Shown piece by piece: positions 35,557 to 46,134 of a stretch of 64,000 nucleotides of DNA. Both the position numbers and the translations under genes were made by a program. How positions within the stretch are numbered: the stretch's first letter is position 1; each line of letters opens with the position of its first letter. The DNA lies in assembly GCF_901000735.1 (NCBI RefSeq), contig NC_081542.1, positions 26,985,093-27,049,092 on the forward strand, given 5' to 3'. Source of the DNA: Corylus avellana (Eukaryota; Streptophyta; Magnoliopsida; Fagales; Betulaceae). A model generated the notes under the pieces. That model had not been told where the DNA came from. It worked only from the letters and a program-made list of their open reading frames with translations, and searched no databases.

Positions 35557-37623
35557 TGTAACGTTCCGTGAAAATCAATTAACTGGTAATTGACTTCATG
35601 GTTTGCCTTTTAGCTTTGTCCCTTACAGAACAAAATTCAGAGATCATAACCTCTCCTAAGAAAGACTACAGCGAAAGACTTTCAACCACAGAATAAGGGT
35701 AACGATAATTAAAAACATAATCACAATAACTAGAGTAATAACAAAGCGTATTTACTCTCAAATGTGCTAGTCAGAGACCGATCATCAAATTTTACAAACC
35801 ATAATAATTGTTTGAGAATAAGATCAATGCATAAGCCTAAGTAAAGCTAACATGAGAACAATCCCTATCATCTCTGTTCGGATAGATCCTCCATCGTCCC
35901 ACATGGACTTTGGCCATACTGAGTCTAAGTCCTCAAAGATGACCCGTATCAAGTCCTTTACCACCACCAGCTGGCTGTTTGAATTCATCATCTGCTAAGC
36001 TAGTTAAACCGCGCAATTTATACATAATGGAGGGGGAAATACAAGGAGTAAGTTTAAAGACTTAGTGAATAAAAATGCACATAGTACTTATGTCATTTGA
36101 TGATGAACTCTGTTTTGATAAAGTATGCAGCATTTTGGTATGACAACTATTCATGAACACAGTATAGGTATAGTACATGCTATAATCATATGAATTAATG
36201 ATAGTTCAACTGTATAGTCTACCCAAGGTATTACCCATTCTCAGCAGGGTTGGTGCTGTCCTGTGGAACCTGTAATATAATGCCGGTGCCTCGACTATTG
36301 TACGATACCATCCATAATACTAGCAGCCCGACTGAGTCCGAACTTGGGTGGCTCACGCTACTAATGGTGTACATCTTGTAGTGACTCATCAATTAAGGTT
36401 GCATCAGCCACAAAATAACCATTGGATCCAAGGTCCATATATCACATCCACATATATATTTGACCATAGAGTTAATATGTATAGTAAGTCCATCACCATC
36501 ATCCCGCACGTACTAATGTACCATGTCATACGATGCAATTAATCTTATCTATATTTTACATGTAGTTCTTACAACTTCATCATGTTCGTTATCTTGTCAA
36601 GTAGAGAATTTTCACAAAATGTATTTCACGAGAGTTGTAAAAGTGCATGTTTTGGTACACAAAATAGACGTGTAATGCGGAAAAGTAACGGCTAGTATCA
36701 TGTGAGTTTGCACTCACTTAGGTCGTATAAATCCTCCAAAAATCTCTCGGGTGGTTCCAAGTTCTCCAAATATGTAGAAAGCCTAATATTAGTCCAAAGT
36801 CCAAGCTAAAATGAACCTATAACATGAAAACAACGGCTATTGAACGACTGGGCAAAATGGTGTTCCCCATAAGTGCTTCTAGGTGAACGTTCAGGCTCGA
36901 GGCCGAGCGTTTGGTTAGAGAGGTTCAGGTAGAACCTCATTTGATCCAACGATCTCCTAAGCAGTCCTAAACTGGTTCCAAAACTGCAAAAGGGTTTCTA
37001 ACACATCCTAGCCCAAAATAACATCATCATGCAACAAGAATAAGTCTAAGGAAAAGGAACGCTTATAACATGATTAAAACCAAAACCTTCTTAATTTCTA
37101 ACAACATAGCTACTGTAACAGTATAAGGCTAGCATAACATCTAAGAAAACACTAGAGATGATATGATTACCTTTCCACTGCAAGAATCCTCAAGAGGTTC
37201 CTCCTTCCTCTCCGAGAACACTAAGGAAATCTCTCAAAAGGTCACAACAACACTCCAACATGGTTTCTCTAGGGCTCAAAGGGCATAATAGGTTGGTATG
37301 GGCATGGGAGGGGGATATTTATAGGCTGAAAAAAGCTGTGAGCTCTGCAGAAGCAAGCCTGCTGTGCAGTGAGAGTTCGATACTATTGTGCCAAACGTTC
37401 GTGTACTATTTACCTAGCGGTTTTAGGGTTGCAGTCATACGCTCAGGCAATATTTAGTGGTCAACCAAGATTCAACATATGTTTGGGCTGGTCCCCACAT
37501 GAGCGTTCGATTAGAAAATCCAAAATCACCAAAATGACCCTATAGCTACTCATAGTGAACCAAAAGTCCAATTAACCATCTAACGAAGTTATCTTAGCCT
37601 AATTAATTATTTGGGTCATTACA
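35557..37623 (+). mobile_element. Solo LTR of a Ty3/Gypsy (probably Tekay-type) retrotransposon
   Basis: A 2067-bp block starts TGTAACGTTCCGTG and ends TTGGGTCATTACA, that is TG...CA termini of the TGTAAC-CCG / GGGTC-TTACA type common in plant Tekay-lineage LTRs. A promoter-like GATATTTATAGGCTG lies at about 37312. No gag-pol or second LTR is present, so it is a solo LTR. Flanking pentamers TCAAT and TCGAC match at three of five positions, as expected for an old duplication. It splits the ~35-bp minisatellite. Confidence 0.75.
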
Positions 37624-37850
37624 TCGACCCTTCGTATAGGCTGGGCAACTGACCCTCCATGATTAAATGTTGGTTGGATGATCGACAGTTCATATAGGCT
37701 AGGTGACCCACCTTCTATGATAGAATATTGGTTGGGTGACTGACCTTCCATGTAGGCTGAGTGATTGACCATTCACAAATGAATGTCGGCTGAGTGACCG
37801 ACCCTCAATAAAAGAATGCTTGTCGGGTCGTGGGCACTCTAGAGTAAAAT
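37624..37850. repeat. Minisatellite, right part (~35-bp units)
   Basis: Continues the pattern seen at 35330-35556: GACCCTCCATGATTAAATG, GTTGGATGATCGAC, GGCTGGGTGACCGACC-like units. Confidence 0.8.
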
Positions 37851-38355
37851 GATGGTTAGACCATTGATTGAGATCTTAAGGCCTTTTTTGTTGACATTTC
37901 AACCCAAAAATATGGCCTTGTTCGAACTTGCTTTCTCCAATAGATGGGCTTGTGTGCATGTGCTAGTAGAAAAAAAATTAGCCCTTAACTACTAAAATTT
38001 AGACCGCAACATAGCAATCCACGTGACCTTTTTTATGTTTATGAATTCACGTGGCAGTTCTCGTAGCACTTATCTTGTTAGTTGCTAAAATTTGGACTAT
38101 CACGCAGCAGTACATGTGTAGACTACAATGTAAGTTATAACAGGTAGTATTAAAAATTATAATTCTCCAAATATTTTCCATAATAGAAATGGTTAATAAG
38201 AAGACTAAGGGGTTGTTTGTTAACAACCCATGTACTGTACATTTTTTTGTGAAAAAAAATAGAGAATAATGATTGGTATAAAAAAAAAAATGGTATTGAA
38301 GTAAAAAAAGTTTTGTTTTGTACAGATTTTATTTTATTTGAATAGTAGTAAAAAG
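37851..38355. other. Spacer, no gene seen
   Basis: No gene. The - strand 78-residue ORF at 38150-38386 is low-complexity Phe/Tyr-rich sequence. Confidence 0.4.
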
Positions 38356-38363
38356 TAAATGAT

Positions 38364-38464
38364 ATATATATATTTGGCATGTCCACACAAGAGGGGGATT
38401 CAAACTAGTGATTTTCGCTTCATAAGGCGTGGTCCCCAGCCAATTGAGCTACCCTTTGGGGACA
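38364..38464 (-). mobile_element. tRNA-derived SINE (~101 bp) with 8-bp target duplication
   Basis: On the - strand an RNA polymerase III A box (TAGCTCAATTGGC, + 38439-38451) is followed by a B box (AGTTTGAATCC, + 38396-38406), and the unit ends near CTTGTGTGGACATGCC. TAAATGAT flanks it at 38356-38363 and 38465-38472. This is too diverged from a tRNA to fold as one, so a short SINE is the best call. Confidence 0.8.
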
Positions 38465-38587
38465 TAAATGATGTAATATAAGAAGTGAATGATGTGATAT
38501 AAAAATTGACAAATTTTTTGATGTTAATTTTTTGAAAAAAGAAAGTAAATAGTATTTAGGAGAGGAAGGGTATTTAACCCTCTAAGT

Positions 38588-39359
38588 AGGGATGGGCATG
38601 GGTCAATTCGGGGCAGGTTTTGGCCTTTTTGGCTACCCGATCCGAACCCAACAGGTATGGAAAACCCTACCCGCTACTCGAATTCAAGTCACCATATCTG
38701 CCAGGTTTCGGGTAGGGCAGAGCGGGTCAAATGTTTTATGGGCATCAGGGTTGAGATAGTGAGAGAGGTTGATCTGAAATAATTGAAATAAACTTATTAG
38801 AGACAAAAACATTAAGAGGTTGATTTGAAAATTGAAAATAATTAGGGTTTAGACTAAGACTGAGAGAGAATAAAAGAGAGAGCGGAAGAGAGAGAGCGAA
38901 AGAGAGAGAATGAAAGAAACAAACCTTGTGATCAGAGCTCTAGTGGACGAAGAGTGAGCGGGAGCAGCGCAGTGTGACTAAGTGAGGCTAAGGGAGAGGG
39001 AGGCGTGACTCGTGAGAGAACTGAGAGAGTTTGGGAGAGGGAGGCGTGACTAAGAGAATCAAAGAAATGAGAGATTGAGAGTCGAGGGAGATGGAGCCTG
39101 AGCTGCGTGAGATGAGAGAAAAGAAGGGCGGGAAGGTGGAGGCTGCATGATATGAGACTTGAGAGAAAAGAGGGAGAGGGTGGGAGATATTTGGGTTTTT
39201 AGGGTTAGGTTATATGGGTGGAGCGGGTACTCGAGGGTTAAAAAAAATACAACCCATAAGCTGACCTGCCCTTGCGGTTAACCCAAAACGCAACCCGAAT
39301 TTATATTTTTCTTGGAGAAAATGAGCGAGGCGGGGTGGCGGGTATTTGCCCACCCGTAC
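38588..39359. mobile_element. hAT-like non-autonomous element, 772 bp
   Basis: CTCTAAGT occurs immediately before (38580-38587) and after (39360-39367), a perfect 8-bp duplication as made by hAT transposases. The ends AGGGATGGGCATGGG and, inverted, GTACGGGTGGGCAAA are similar. The inside holds GGGTAGGGCAGAGCGGG and GA-rich sequence but no transposase. It would depend on a transposase supplied elsewhere. Confidence 0.8.
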
Positions 39360-39367
39360 CTCTAAGT

Positions 39368-40709
39368 GTTTGTATTTATACTATTATAGTTGAGTTAATA
39401 GTTGAGGTACTTATGACCTTTTTATTCTTTCTTTATCTTTGACTAGATTTGAAATGTCAACAAAAAGTGAGATCTCAATCAATTTTTCCATTGTATTATT
39501 TCTTTTCAATTTCCAATCCACATAGGTAATTATTATTATTATTATTATTATTATTATTTTTTGTGTGATTACCATTAGCTTTTGAATGCTTTTCCTATTT
39601 AATATATAATTATTCATTATTTCTGTTCATGTTATTTTAATCATCACTTTGTCTCGTTGTAGTTTTTACTCTACCTCTGTCTATTTTCACTCTATGAACT
39701 GGAATTAAATGACTTCTACTATGTTAATTGAATTAACTATTTTTTTCCAATGCATTAATTAGCAGTCATCATTACACATGGTCAAACTAATTAAACAACT
39801 CTTCCTCATCAATCCTAATTATTTTATACTTTATCTCATGATAAATAAAGAAGTTGTATTTAGAGATGACAAAGATGAGTTTACAGCTACTTTGACCAGG
39901 AAAATTTGCCTAGCTAGTTAGGGCACGGCATCTTGAGAGAATCTTCAGCAAAAGACATTGGTCTAACTAATTGGTGGAGGGAAAGTTCCTAAACATATTG
40001 AAGTTTCTTTTTCTTTTTCTTTTTTCTTTTTTCTTTTTTTTACCTAAGCAAAGATATTGAAGTTATTAATGGAGACATTTTCTATTGAGATAGTATACCC
40101 TTAGGATTGAAGATTCTTAGAAAGATAGTTAAAGATTTTTGTCATGTTTTATATATGAAAATTAAAAAAATTAAAAAATTACAAGAAAAATAAAATTGTC
40201 ATGTCTAATGATAAATAAAGTTGCTAATATCTAATATCTTTATGCATATGCATATATTTGTGCTTTATCGATGTTTTGAACATTCTTAATTTATAGCATG
40301 TTTTGTTTTACACTTGTTACAAATCTCAATGAATACAAGTGATTTTGTGAATTTGAAATATGAAGATATTTATCGGTAAGCATTATTCTGTTTGCTTATA
40401 GAATAATGTTAGAAATTACATTTTTATTTCACTTTGTTGATATGACAGTGCTAATCAATCCTTGATTTTTATTTATTTTTTAATAAAGGCTGATTCAATG
40501 GTTGATTAGCACTACTTAGTGAGATAATAAATAAATAAAAGTATAATTTCTAGTATTACTTGTGCTAATATAATGGAACCAATTGGCTAAGTGGATGATA
40601 GTAATGGCTATTTGGTAGTTATAGGACAACCTATTTTTAGAGATAATTAAAGAAGGGTGTGCTATAAATATTGCTCCTCTTATTATCAATGTGTGAAGCT
40701 GAAATTTCA
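39368..40709. other. AT-rich spacer, no gene seen
   Basis: An ATT microsatellite (about 39530-39560) and T/C tracts (about 40006-40041). The small ORFs are low-complexity. Confidence 0.5.
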
Positions 40710-41722
40710 GCTCCTCTACTGAAATGGAGAAGAGTCATTTAGATAAAATGTTGTGACATAATTACCCTTCTCTTAAGAGATGAAGATGGACGTTTGGAGT
40801 GGAGGGCTACGTTTCTTTCAAAAATTCATCTCACTAGATGATGATTTTTTGTCTCTGGCTGAAGAAATTCTTCAAAGGAGTCGGGGAGAGGAATTCACTA
40901 TTTTTGTGGAAGCTGCGAGAAAAATTTGGTTTCACAGGAATAGGTGGATTCATGAGGGTTTGTTCACCCCTCAGAATGAAGTGGGTAGGTTGGTGTCTGC
41001 AGCAGTGGAGGAATTCAGAAGATGTAATGCACCTCTTAATGAGGAAGGTGACGACAAGGAGATGGAGAAAAATAAGTGGAAGAGACCTCCCCTTGGGTGG
41101 TTTAAAATGAATTGTGATGCGGTTGTACGTGGATGCGAAAAATGGACGGATGGGAGTGGGCCTAATTCTCAGAGACCACGACGAAAGGGTCTACGCCGCT
41201 CGGAGCTTTAGGCGACTGGGTTGGCTAGATTCAACTACGGTAGAGGCGATGGTTACAGTAAAAGTAGCTCAGTTTTGCTCGAAAATGGAGGTGAGAAACA
41301 TAATTCTAGAAGGCGATGCACAGACAATTATAATGGCATTGCAGGCTAAGGCACAAAATGAAAGTCGGTATGATCAGTTAATAGAAGATGCAAAACTAAT
41401 TTGAATACGATATCAAATTGGAAAGCCAACCATGTACGCCGGAACATAAATGGTGCTGCTCATAGTCTAGCTAAATTAGCTACAAAAAATGTCATAGATT
41501 GTGTATGGAGAAATGCGACACCCGATTGTATCTGTAATATTATTCAAGCTGAGCAAATTGCTTCAACTTGTTTTTGATATATATGAGAAGTGAACTATTT
41601 TTCAAAAAAAAAAGAAAAAGAGATGAAGATATTTTTGTCTTCATTTTTACACAATTTTGCCTAAATGACTCCTCTCCATTTCATTTGAAATGGAGAGGGT
41701 CCATTTCCAATTTTTTGTGCTC
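40710..41722. repeat. Inverted-repeat (MITE-like) element split by a LINE
   Basis: GAAATGGAGAAGAGTCATTT and following bases on the left (about 40721-40755) are the inverse of AAATGACTCCTCTCCATTTC with its context on the right (about 41662-41685), with about four mismatches over 27 bases. The arms are separated by the LINE at 40788-41617. Without the LINE the element would be about 170 bp. Confidence 0.65.
40788..41617 (+). mobile_element. 5'-truncated LINE 3' end with RNase H domain and 13-bp target duplication
   Basis: AAGAGATGAAGAT is repeated exactly at 40775-40787 and 41618-41630, flanking an ~830-bp insert that ends in an A tract (about 41604-41617), the signature of target-primed reverse transcription. 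The insert encodes the C-terminal part of a plant L1-type polyprotein: EAARKIWFHRNRWIHEG, then the RNase H-like domain with FKMNCDA, GVGLILRDHDERVYAARS, ILEGDAQTIIMAL and NGAAHSLAKLA, ending at TGA near 41577. Frame shifts occur near 41150 and 41400, so it is a dead copy. Confidence 0.9.
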
Positions 41723-41779
41723 CCAATCCATCAAATCAATGATTCTATTAATATTTTAGAAAAAAAATCATATCAAATT

Positions 41780-42320
41780 TAGGCTATAGGTTTGAGGGCA
41801 ATTTCATCTTAGTCTCTATATAAGTTTTTAATTTTGACAATTAAGTTCTTAAATTTTATCCTAATTTTAAAGTCTCTCTGGCAACTTATTGCTTAGTTAA
41901 TTATTGATAGTGTGTCACATCAAACCATAAATGGATCATGTTTGACACACGTACACACACACATATGTGCGTGTGTGTGTGTGTGTGAATTGTGCATTTT
42001 ATATTGCAAATTTACTATAAATTAAAAAAATAATAAAAATTTAAAAATTTAAAAAGATAAATAAAAAAGAAAAAGAAAAGAAAAAGAAGGGTGTCCAATC
42101 TCCTCCCATAGAGGGTTTGTAGGAGAGTAGCAACCGCCCCTTGGTGAGGAGAGGTTGTCCCTCATGAGAGAAGGTAGCCACTTCTCTATAAGGGGAGGCA
42201 GCCCTTCATAGCAAAGGAGCAACTCTCCCATCAATGAGGTTCGGCCTCTCTCACTACCGAGGGGCCACGACCCCATCATTAGATGAGTGGTGGTCAACTA
42301 TCATTTTTTTTTTTTTTTAA
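41780..42320. repeat. MITE-like element with CA microsatellite and GC-rich core
   Basis: An AT-rich arm, a CA/GT microsatellite (about 41945-41988) and a GC-rich core of alternating motifs (GAGAGTAGCAACCGCCCC, GGAGAGGTTGTCCCTC) that ends with GAGTGGTGGTCAACTATC and a T tract. The core resembles 16301-16510. The 82-residue - strand ORF is a by-product. Confidence 0.5.
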
Positions 42321-42440
42321 CAAAAAAAATTTATTTTTAGATAAGGCTTTAGATGTTTTTATTCTTGTCGTCGGAAGCACGTCAAGACGTTGACGTGACG
42401 TTGAGCCACATAGATCTTATTGCCTTGAAGCGTCAAGACG

Positions 42441-43275
42441 TGAAAAGAGACTAAGGAGAAGAGAAAAATGAATCATAAATAAGGGAAAAAAAAACAAACC
42501 CTAGCCACCCCGAAAAGAAATAAGTATTTCATAGAAACAATGGAGAATAACTTAAAACAAGATTTTTCAAGGTGAAAATGATAGATTTTAAACTAGAAAA
42601 TGTGCTCACTAAGAATAACTAGTGACCACAACATGCGCACGAAAGGAAAACTTTATAGATTAAGGTCGTATGTGTGATTCTGACATTCATAACCCAAGTT
42701 ACGTCTAAATTACTATTGTGTGTGTGATATTACCTAATCAATTAAGTACAAAAGGACTTGGGAGGGGTGCGGAACACTCCTTCAAGCAGTTTTGACCAAT
42801 AATCTCTCTGTGAAATCTAAATCTCTCACTTTGCAACTTGCATATTTAAAGAAGTAATACCAAACAAGAGTAGCCGAGCTAGTTTGCCATTTTGAGCAAA
42901 CATCTCATTTCTCACCTACCTATGCATGTTGCACACTGTCGAAGAGGAAGGATGCATTCTCTACTGCTAAACGCGGGGGCACTTTGATAGGTGTCGGCTA
43001 GTCCTTCGCTCAAGTGAAGGTCAATGTAGAACACTATGCTATACTTAGGCTTGACCACCACTAGAGCGGTGACACAAGCCGGAGCAATAGAATGCTCCGA
43101 TCGATGTCCACTTGATGGGCGCTTGAGTAGAGCCAAAGCAAAATACTCCACTTTGAGGGGCACTTGAGTAGAGTGTCAACATGAAGCACTACTCAACGTT
43201 AAAGTTTGAGCGTATTTGGGTAGTTGCACACATATGAAATTTTTTTGTTGGTTGATAATGATCCCAAATTAAGTG
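42441..43275 (-). repeat. Dispersed repeat, copy B
   Basis: Inverted relative to copy A (33825-35289) and without its two insertions. It keeps the pre-insertion site of the 35044 MITE at about 42449-42460. The - strand ORF at 42912-43163 reads through it but shows no known domain. Confidence 0.7.
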
Positions 43276-43745
43276 GGATGCGGCCCTAGATCACAGAAGA
43301 AAATTGGTGGGCGTGAGCGTTATTGTTAGAAACTTTGATGGAAAGATTCTAGCAACAATGTGTTATTCCAGAAGGTTCATCATTGATCAAACTATGGCGG
43401 AGGCTTATGAGGCGTGGAAGGCTGTGGCCTCTTGCAGACATATGAGTCTTCGAAAAGTTATTTTGAAAGGTGATACTTTAAAGATAGTACATGCACTACA
43501 CAAGGAAGAGTAATCAAGAAGCAAGTATGAGAATTTGATAGATGATTCGAAGTTAATCCTAAATAGTCTCCAATCCTAGCAAGTATTGTATATTAGGAGA
43601 GAAGCATATCAGGCAGCCTATCTTTTGGCAAAAGCCCGTTCAATAAAACGTAGAGAAAATTTGGATGGGAGAATATCATGTTTTTCTTTATGCTATTGTC
43701 ATCTCCGAGAGTTGTATGAGTTTATGTTTTATTAATAAAAGCATA
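43272..43745 (+). pseudogene. LINE RNase H-like fragment
   Basis: Reads KWDAALDHRRKLVGVSVIVR, then NFDGKILATM, MAEAYEAWKAVASCRH and VILKGDTLKIVHALHKEE, stop, then SKYENLIDDSKLILNSLQS and EAYQAAYLLAKA. This is the RNase H-like domain at the C-terminus of plant LINEs, with in-frame stops. It abuts dispersed repeat copy B. The 69-residue ORF at 43304-43513 is its longest open part. No A-tail or target duplication resolved. Confidence 0.8.
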
Positions 43746-44747
43746 AGATTTCACTTTTTTTATGGGACAATATTCCCAAAAAGAAAAAAAAAATACCTTC
43801 AATAAAATTTTATTTATATTTATTATTTTCATGTATATTAACAATACAAGAGAGCTAAATTTAAGGTAAACTTAAATGTAGTAAACACTTACTAAAATAT
43901 GAATTAATTTTTGAATTCGTGGTTACATTAATTTATGTTTGCATGTTGGATTAAAGCTGTTGTGTCCGAATATGAATATAAAATTATAAAAGTTAATCAT
44001 AACTCGATCCATTTAATTAAATGAGTCAGACATTTTAACTCGAACTTGTTAATTTTATTTTGAATTTTTAAGTTATATAAAAAATTATCAGTTGTAATGT
44101 CATGTATTAAGTTTGAATTGTGTCGGTGTATAAGTATAATAAAATTAGATAGGTCAACTATAATCTTACCAATTTAAATTAAACATAACACCTCAACTCA
44201 TGTCACTAATTGGATATTAAATTTATGAGTAGCATCAAAAATCAACCACAATAAATCGAACCAGGGAATTAATTTGCTCAAATTGTTTTTTTTTTTAAAA
44301 AAAAAATAAAAAATAAAAAAGGTCAAAGTATGTAAAAAAGGGGAGGTAGAGGGGCAGATAGAAGGAGAATGGTGATCGGGTAGGGGGAATGTGTAGTGGG
44401 AATCACAACCATTGGCCGAGGAAAGAGTGGGACCCAGTGGGTTGTGATGGGACGTGACGTGAAGCAGTGGTTTGCTGTCAGTCGTACCCTGGAGAAATGG
44501 CACACGCAATAAATTTGTCCACGCGTCTAACTCCAGACCCCGGTGACCAGTGTTGCGTTACACTACTGTGATTTTCCCAACTTTCACAGCCATTATCACC
44601 CCACCCAACAAAACTTCTAAATGGGTCACTCTATCTTTCTCACTCTCTACTACTTCTTTTTCTTTTTTCTTTTTATTAAGCGGTTGAAAATGTATTAAGG
44701 TGAGAATTTGTTTTTTTGAAATAAAAATTTTCATTTCATTTAGTATA
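43746..44747. other. Spacer, no gene seen
   Basis: Around 43895-44240 are GGGTCAA/AATTAAAC-like motifs of the TAGGG...CCCTA repeat type. The - strand ORFs at 44198-44509 have no recognisable domain. Confidence 0.4.
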
Positions 44748-45051
44748 AGTGGTTTTGAGTTCTATTTATGCCTCGGTAGTGTTCGGTCGCTTTATAGTTC
44801 AGTTAAACTTAAGGAAATATCTACGGTTCTATTATTTAAGTTTTTTTATGTGCGGCTTTCAACAGACAAGTATTAATATGGTCACATTCATGGTTTATAT
44901 CAGTGGTTTTGAGTTCTATTTATGCCTCGGTAGTGTTCGGTCGCTTTATAGTTCAGTTAAACTTAAGGAAATATCTACGGTTCTATTATTTAAGTTTTTT
45001 TATGTGCGGCTTTCAACATACAAGTATTAATATGGTCACATTCACGGTTTA
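44748..45051. repeat. 154-bp near-perfect tandem duplication
   Basis: AGTGGTTTTGAGTTCTATTT at 44748 recurs at 44902, and the two ~150-bp units differ at only a few positions (for example ACAGACAAG versus ACATACAAG). High identity implies a recent event. The overlapping 93- and 62-residue ORFs encode the same segment twice and show no known domain. Confidence 0.95.
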
Positions 45052-45194
45052 TCTCTCATGTATGCCCTTTTTTTTTATTAAAAATAAATAAAATTTTCAA
45101 GGGTTTTTCTTTCTTTCTTTCTTTTTTTCCCCTTAAAACTTATACTTATTTAAACTTTAATCTCTTGTAAGTCGACATATATGTATTATTTCTT

Positions 45195-45229
<35 letters not shown>

Positions 45230-45782
45230 TTGAGTTGTGAGTAGGGCTTTTTTTTGAACTTGAACACGACATCTGATTTTGTTGGCACAAAAGGGGTCTT
45301 TACACTTCACTTGTTTTTTTGGATTTAGGTCCTTTCCAATTTTTATTTTATTTTATTTTATGGTGAGTGGTCCTGTCCATCTAGGTTATTCATTGCATGT
45401 ACCAAATTGCACGGGTTCTAGATCATGTTTCTTTCTAGGGTTTTTTTTTTTTTTTTTGGGAACCATAATATGCATTCATTCATTCAATAAAAACAACTTC
45501 CTCAAATTATCTTATTCTAATTTTGTTTTTGACTCTTATAATTCAGAGCATTTACATTCGAATCAACAAATGTTAGTTAAAGAATTATTATTTTTTTTTT
45601 AATTTTAACCATCAACATTTTCAAAATATTTATCCTGTTCTCTATTTTAATTATCAACTCTTATTGTCTCATTTAAAATATTATTTCTTTGTCCACTTTT
45701 ACTATTCTAAAAGAAAGAGAGAATCATATTAATTTTACTACTCAATACTATAGTAGTCAGCCATTTTTTTTTTTTTTTAAGG
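45052..45782. other. AT-rich spacer with TA microsatellite
   Basis: A TA repeat at about 45199-45228 and T tracts near 45440. No gene. Confidence 0.5.
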
Positions 45783-46134
45783 GTTAATAACTTTTTTGGT
45801 ACTTAATTTTTGAGATTTTTTAATTTTTTTTCTTAGGTTTTAAAAAATGACTAATCTAGTATCTCAGATTTTGGAAAAAACCAAATCACCTCCTCCAGTT
45901 TGAAAAATTCTATGAGAGTGGCCCCAGATTGGCCTTGGGGTGTGGCTCCTAAGGTCAAACTAGGAGCGGCCGGCCACTCTCTGGGGGTGATTCAGCCACC
46001 CCCATAGAATTTTTCAAACTAGAGATGGTGATTCGGTCTTTTCTAAAATTTGAGGTACTAGATTAGTCATGCTTTAAAACCTATAAAGAAAAATTAAAAA
46101 ACTTCAAAACTCAAGTACCAAAAAAGTTATTAAC
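45783..46134. repeat. Foldback MITE-like element, 352 bp
   Basis: The ends GTTAATAACTTTTTTGGTAC and GTACCAAAAAAGTTATTAAC are perfect reverse complements. Complementarity continues about 150 bases into each arm, including AGTTTGAAAAATTCTATG. The GC-rich loop carries GAGCGGCCGGCCACTC. Clear boundaries. Confidence 0.85.

Noticed and set aside
38364..38464. A functional tRNA gene on the - strand
   Set aside because: A and B boxes are present but the arms do not fold into a cloverleaf, and an 8-bp duplication flanks the block, which fits a SINE better.
42912..43163. 83-residue - strand ORF in dispersed repeat copy B
   Set aside because: The homologous region of copy A does not keep the frame, so it is not under coding constraint.
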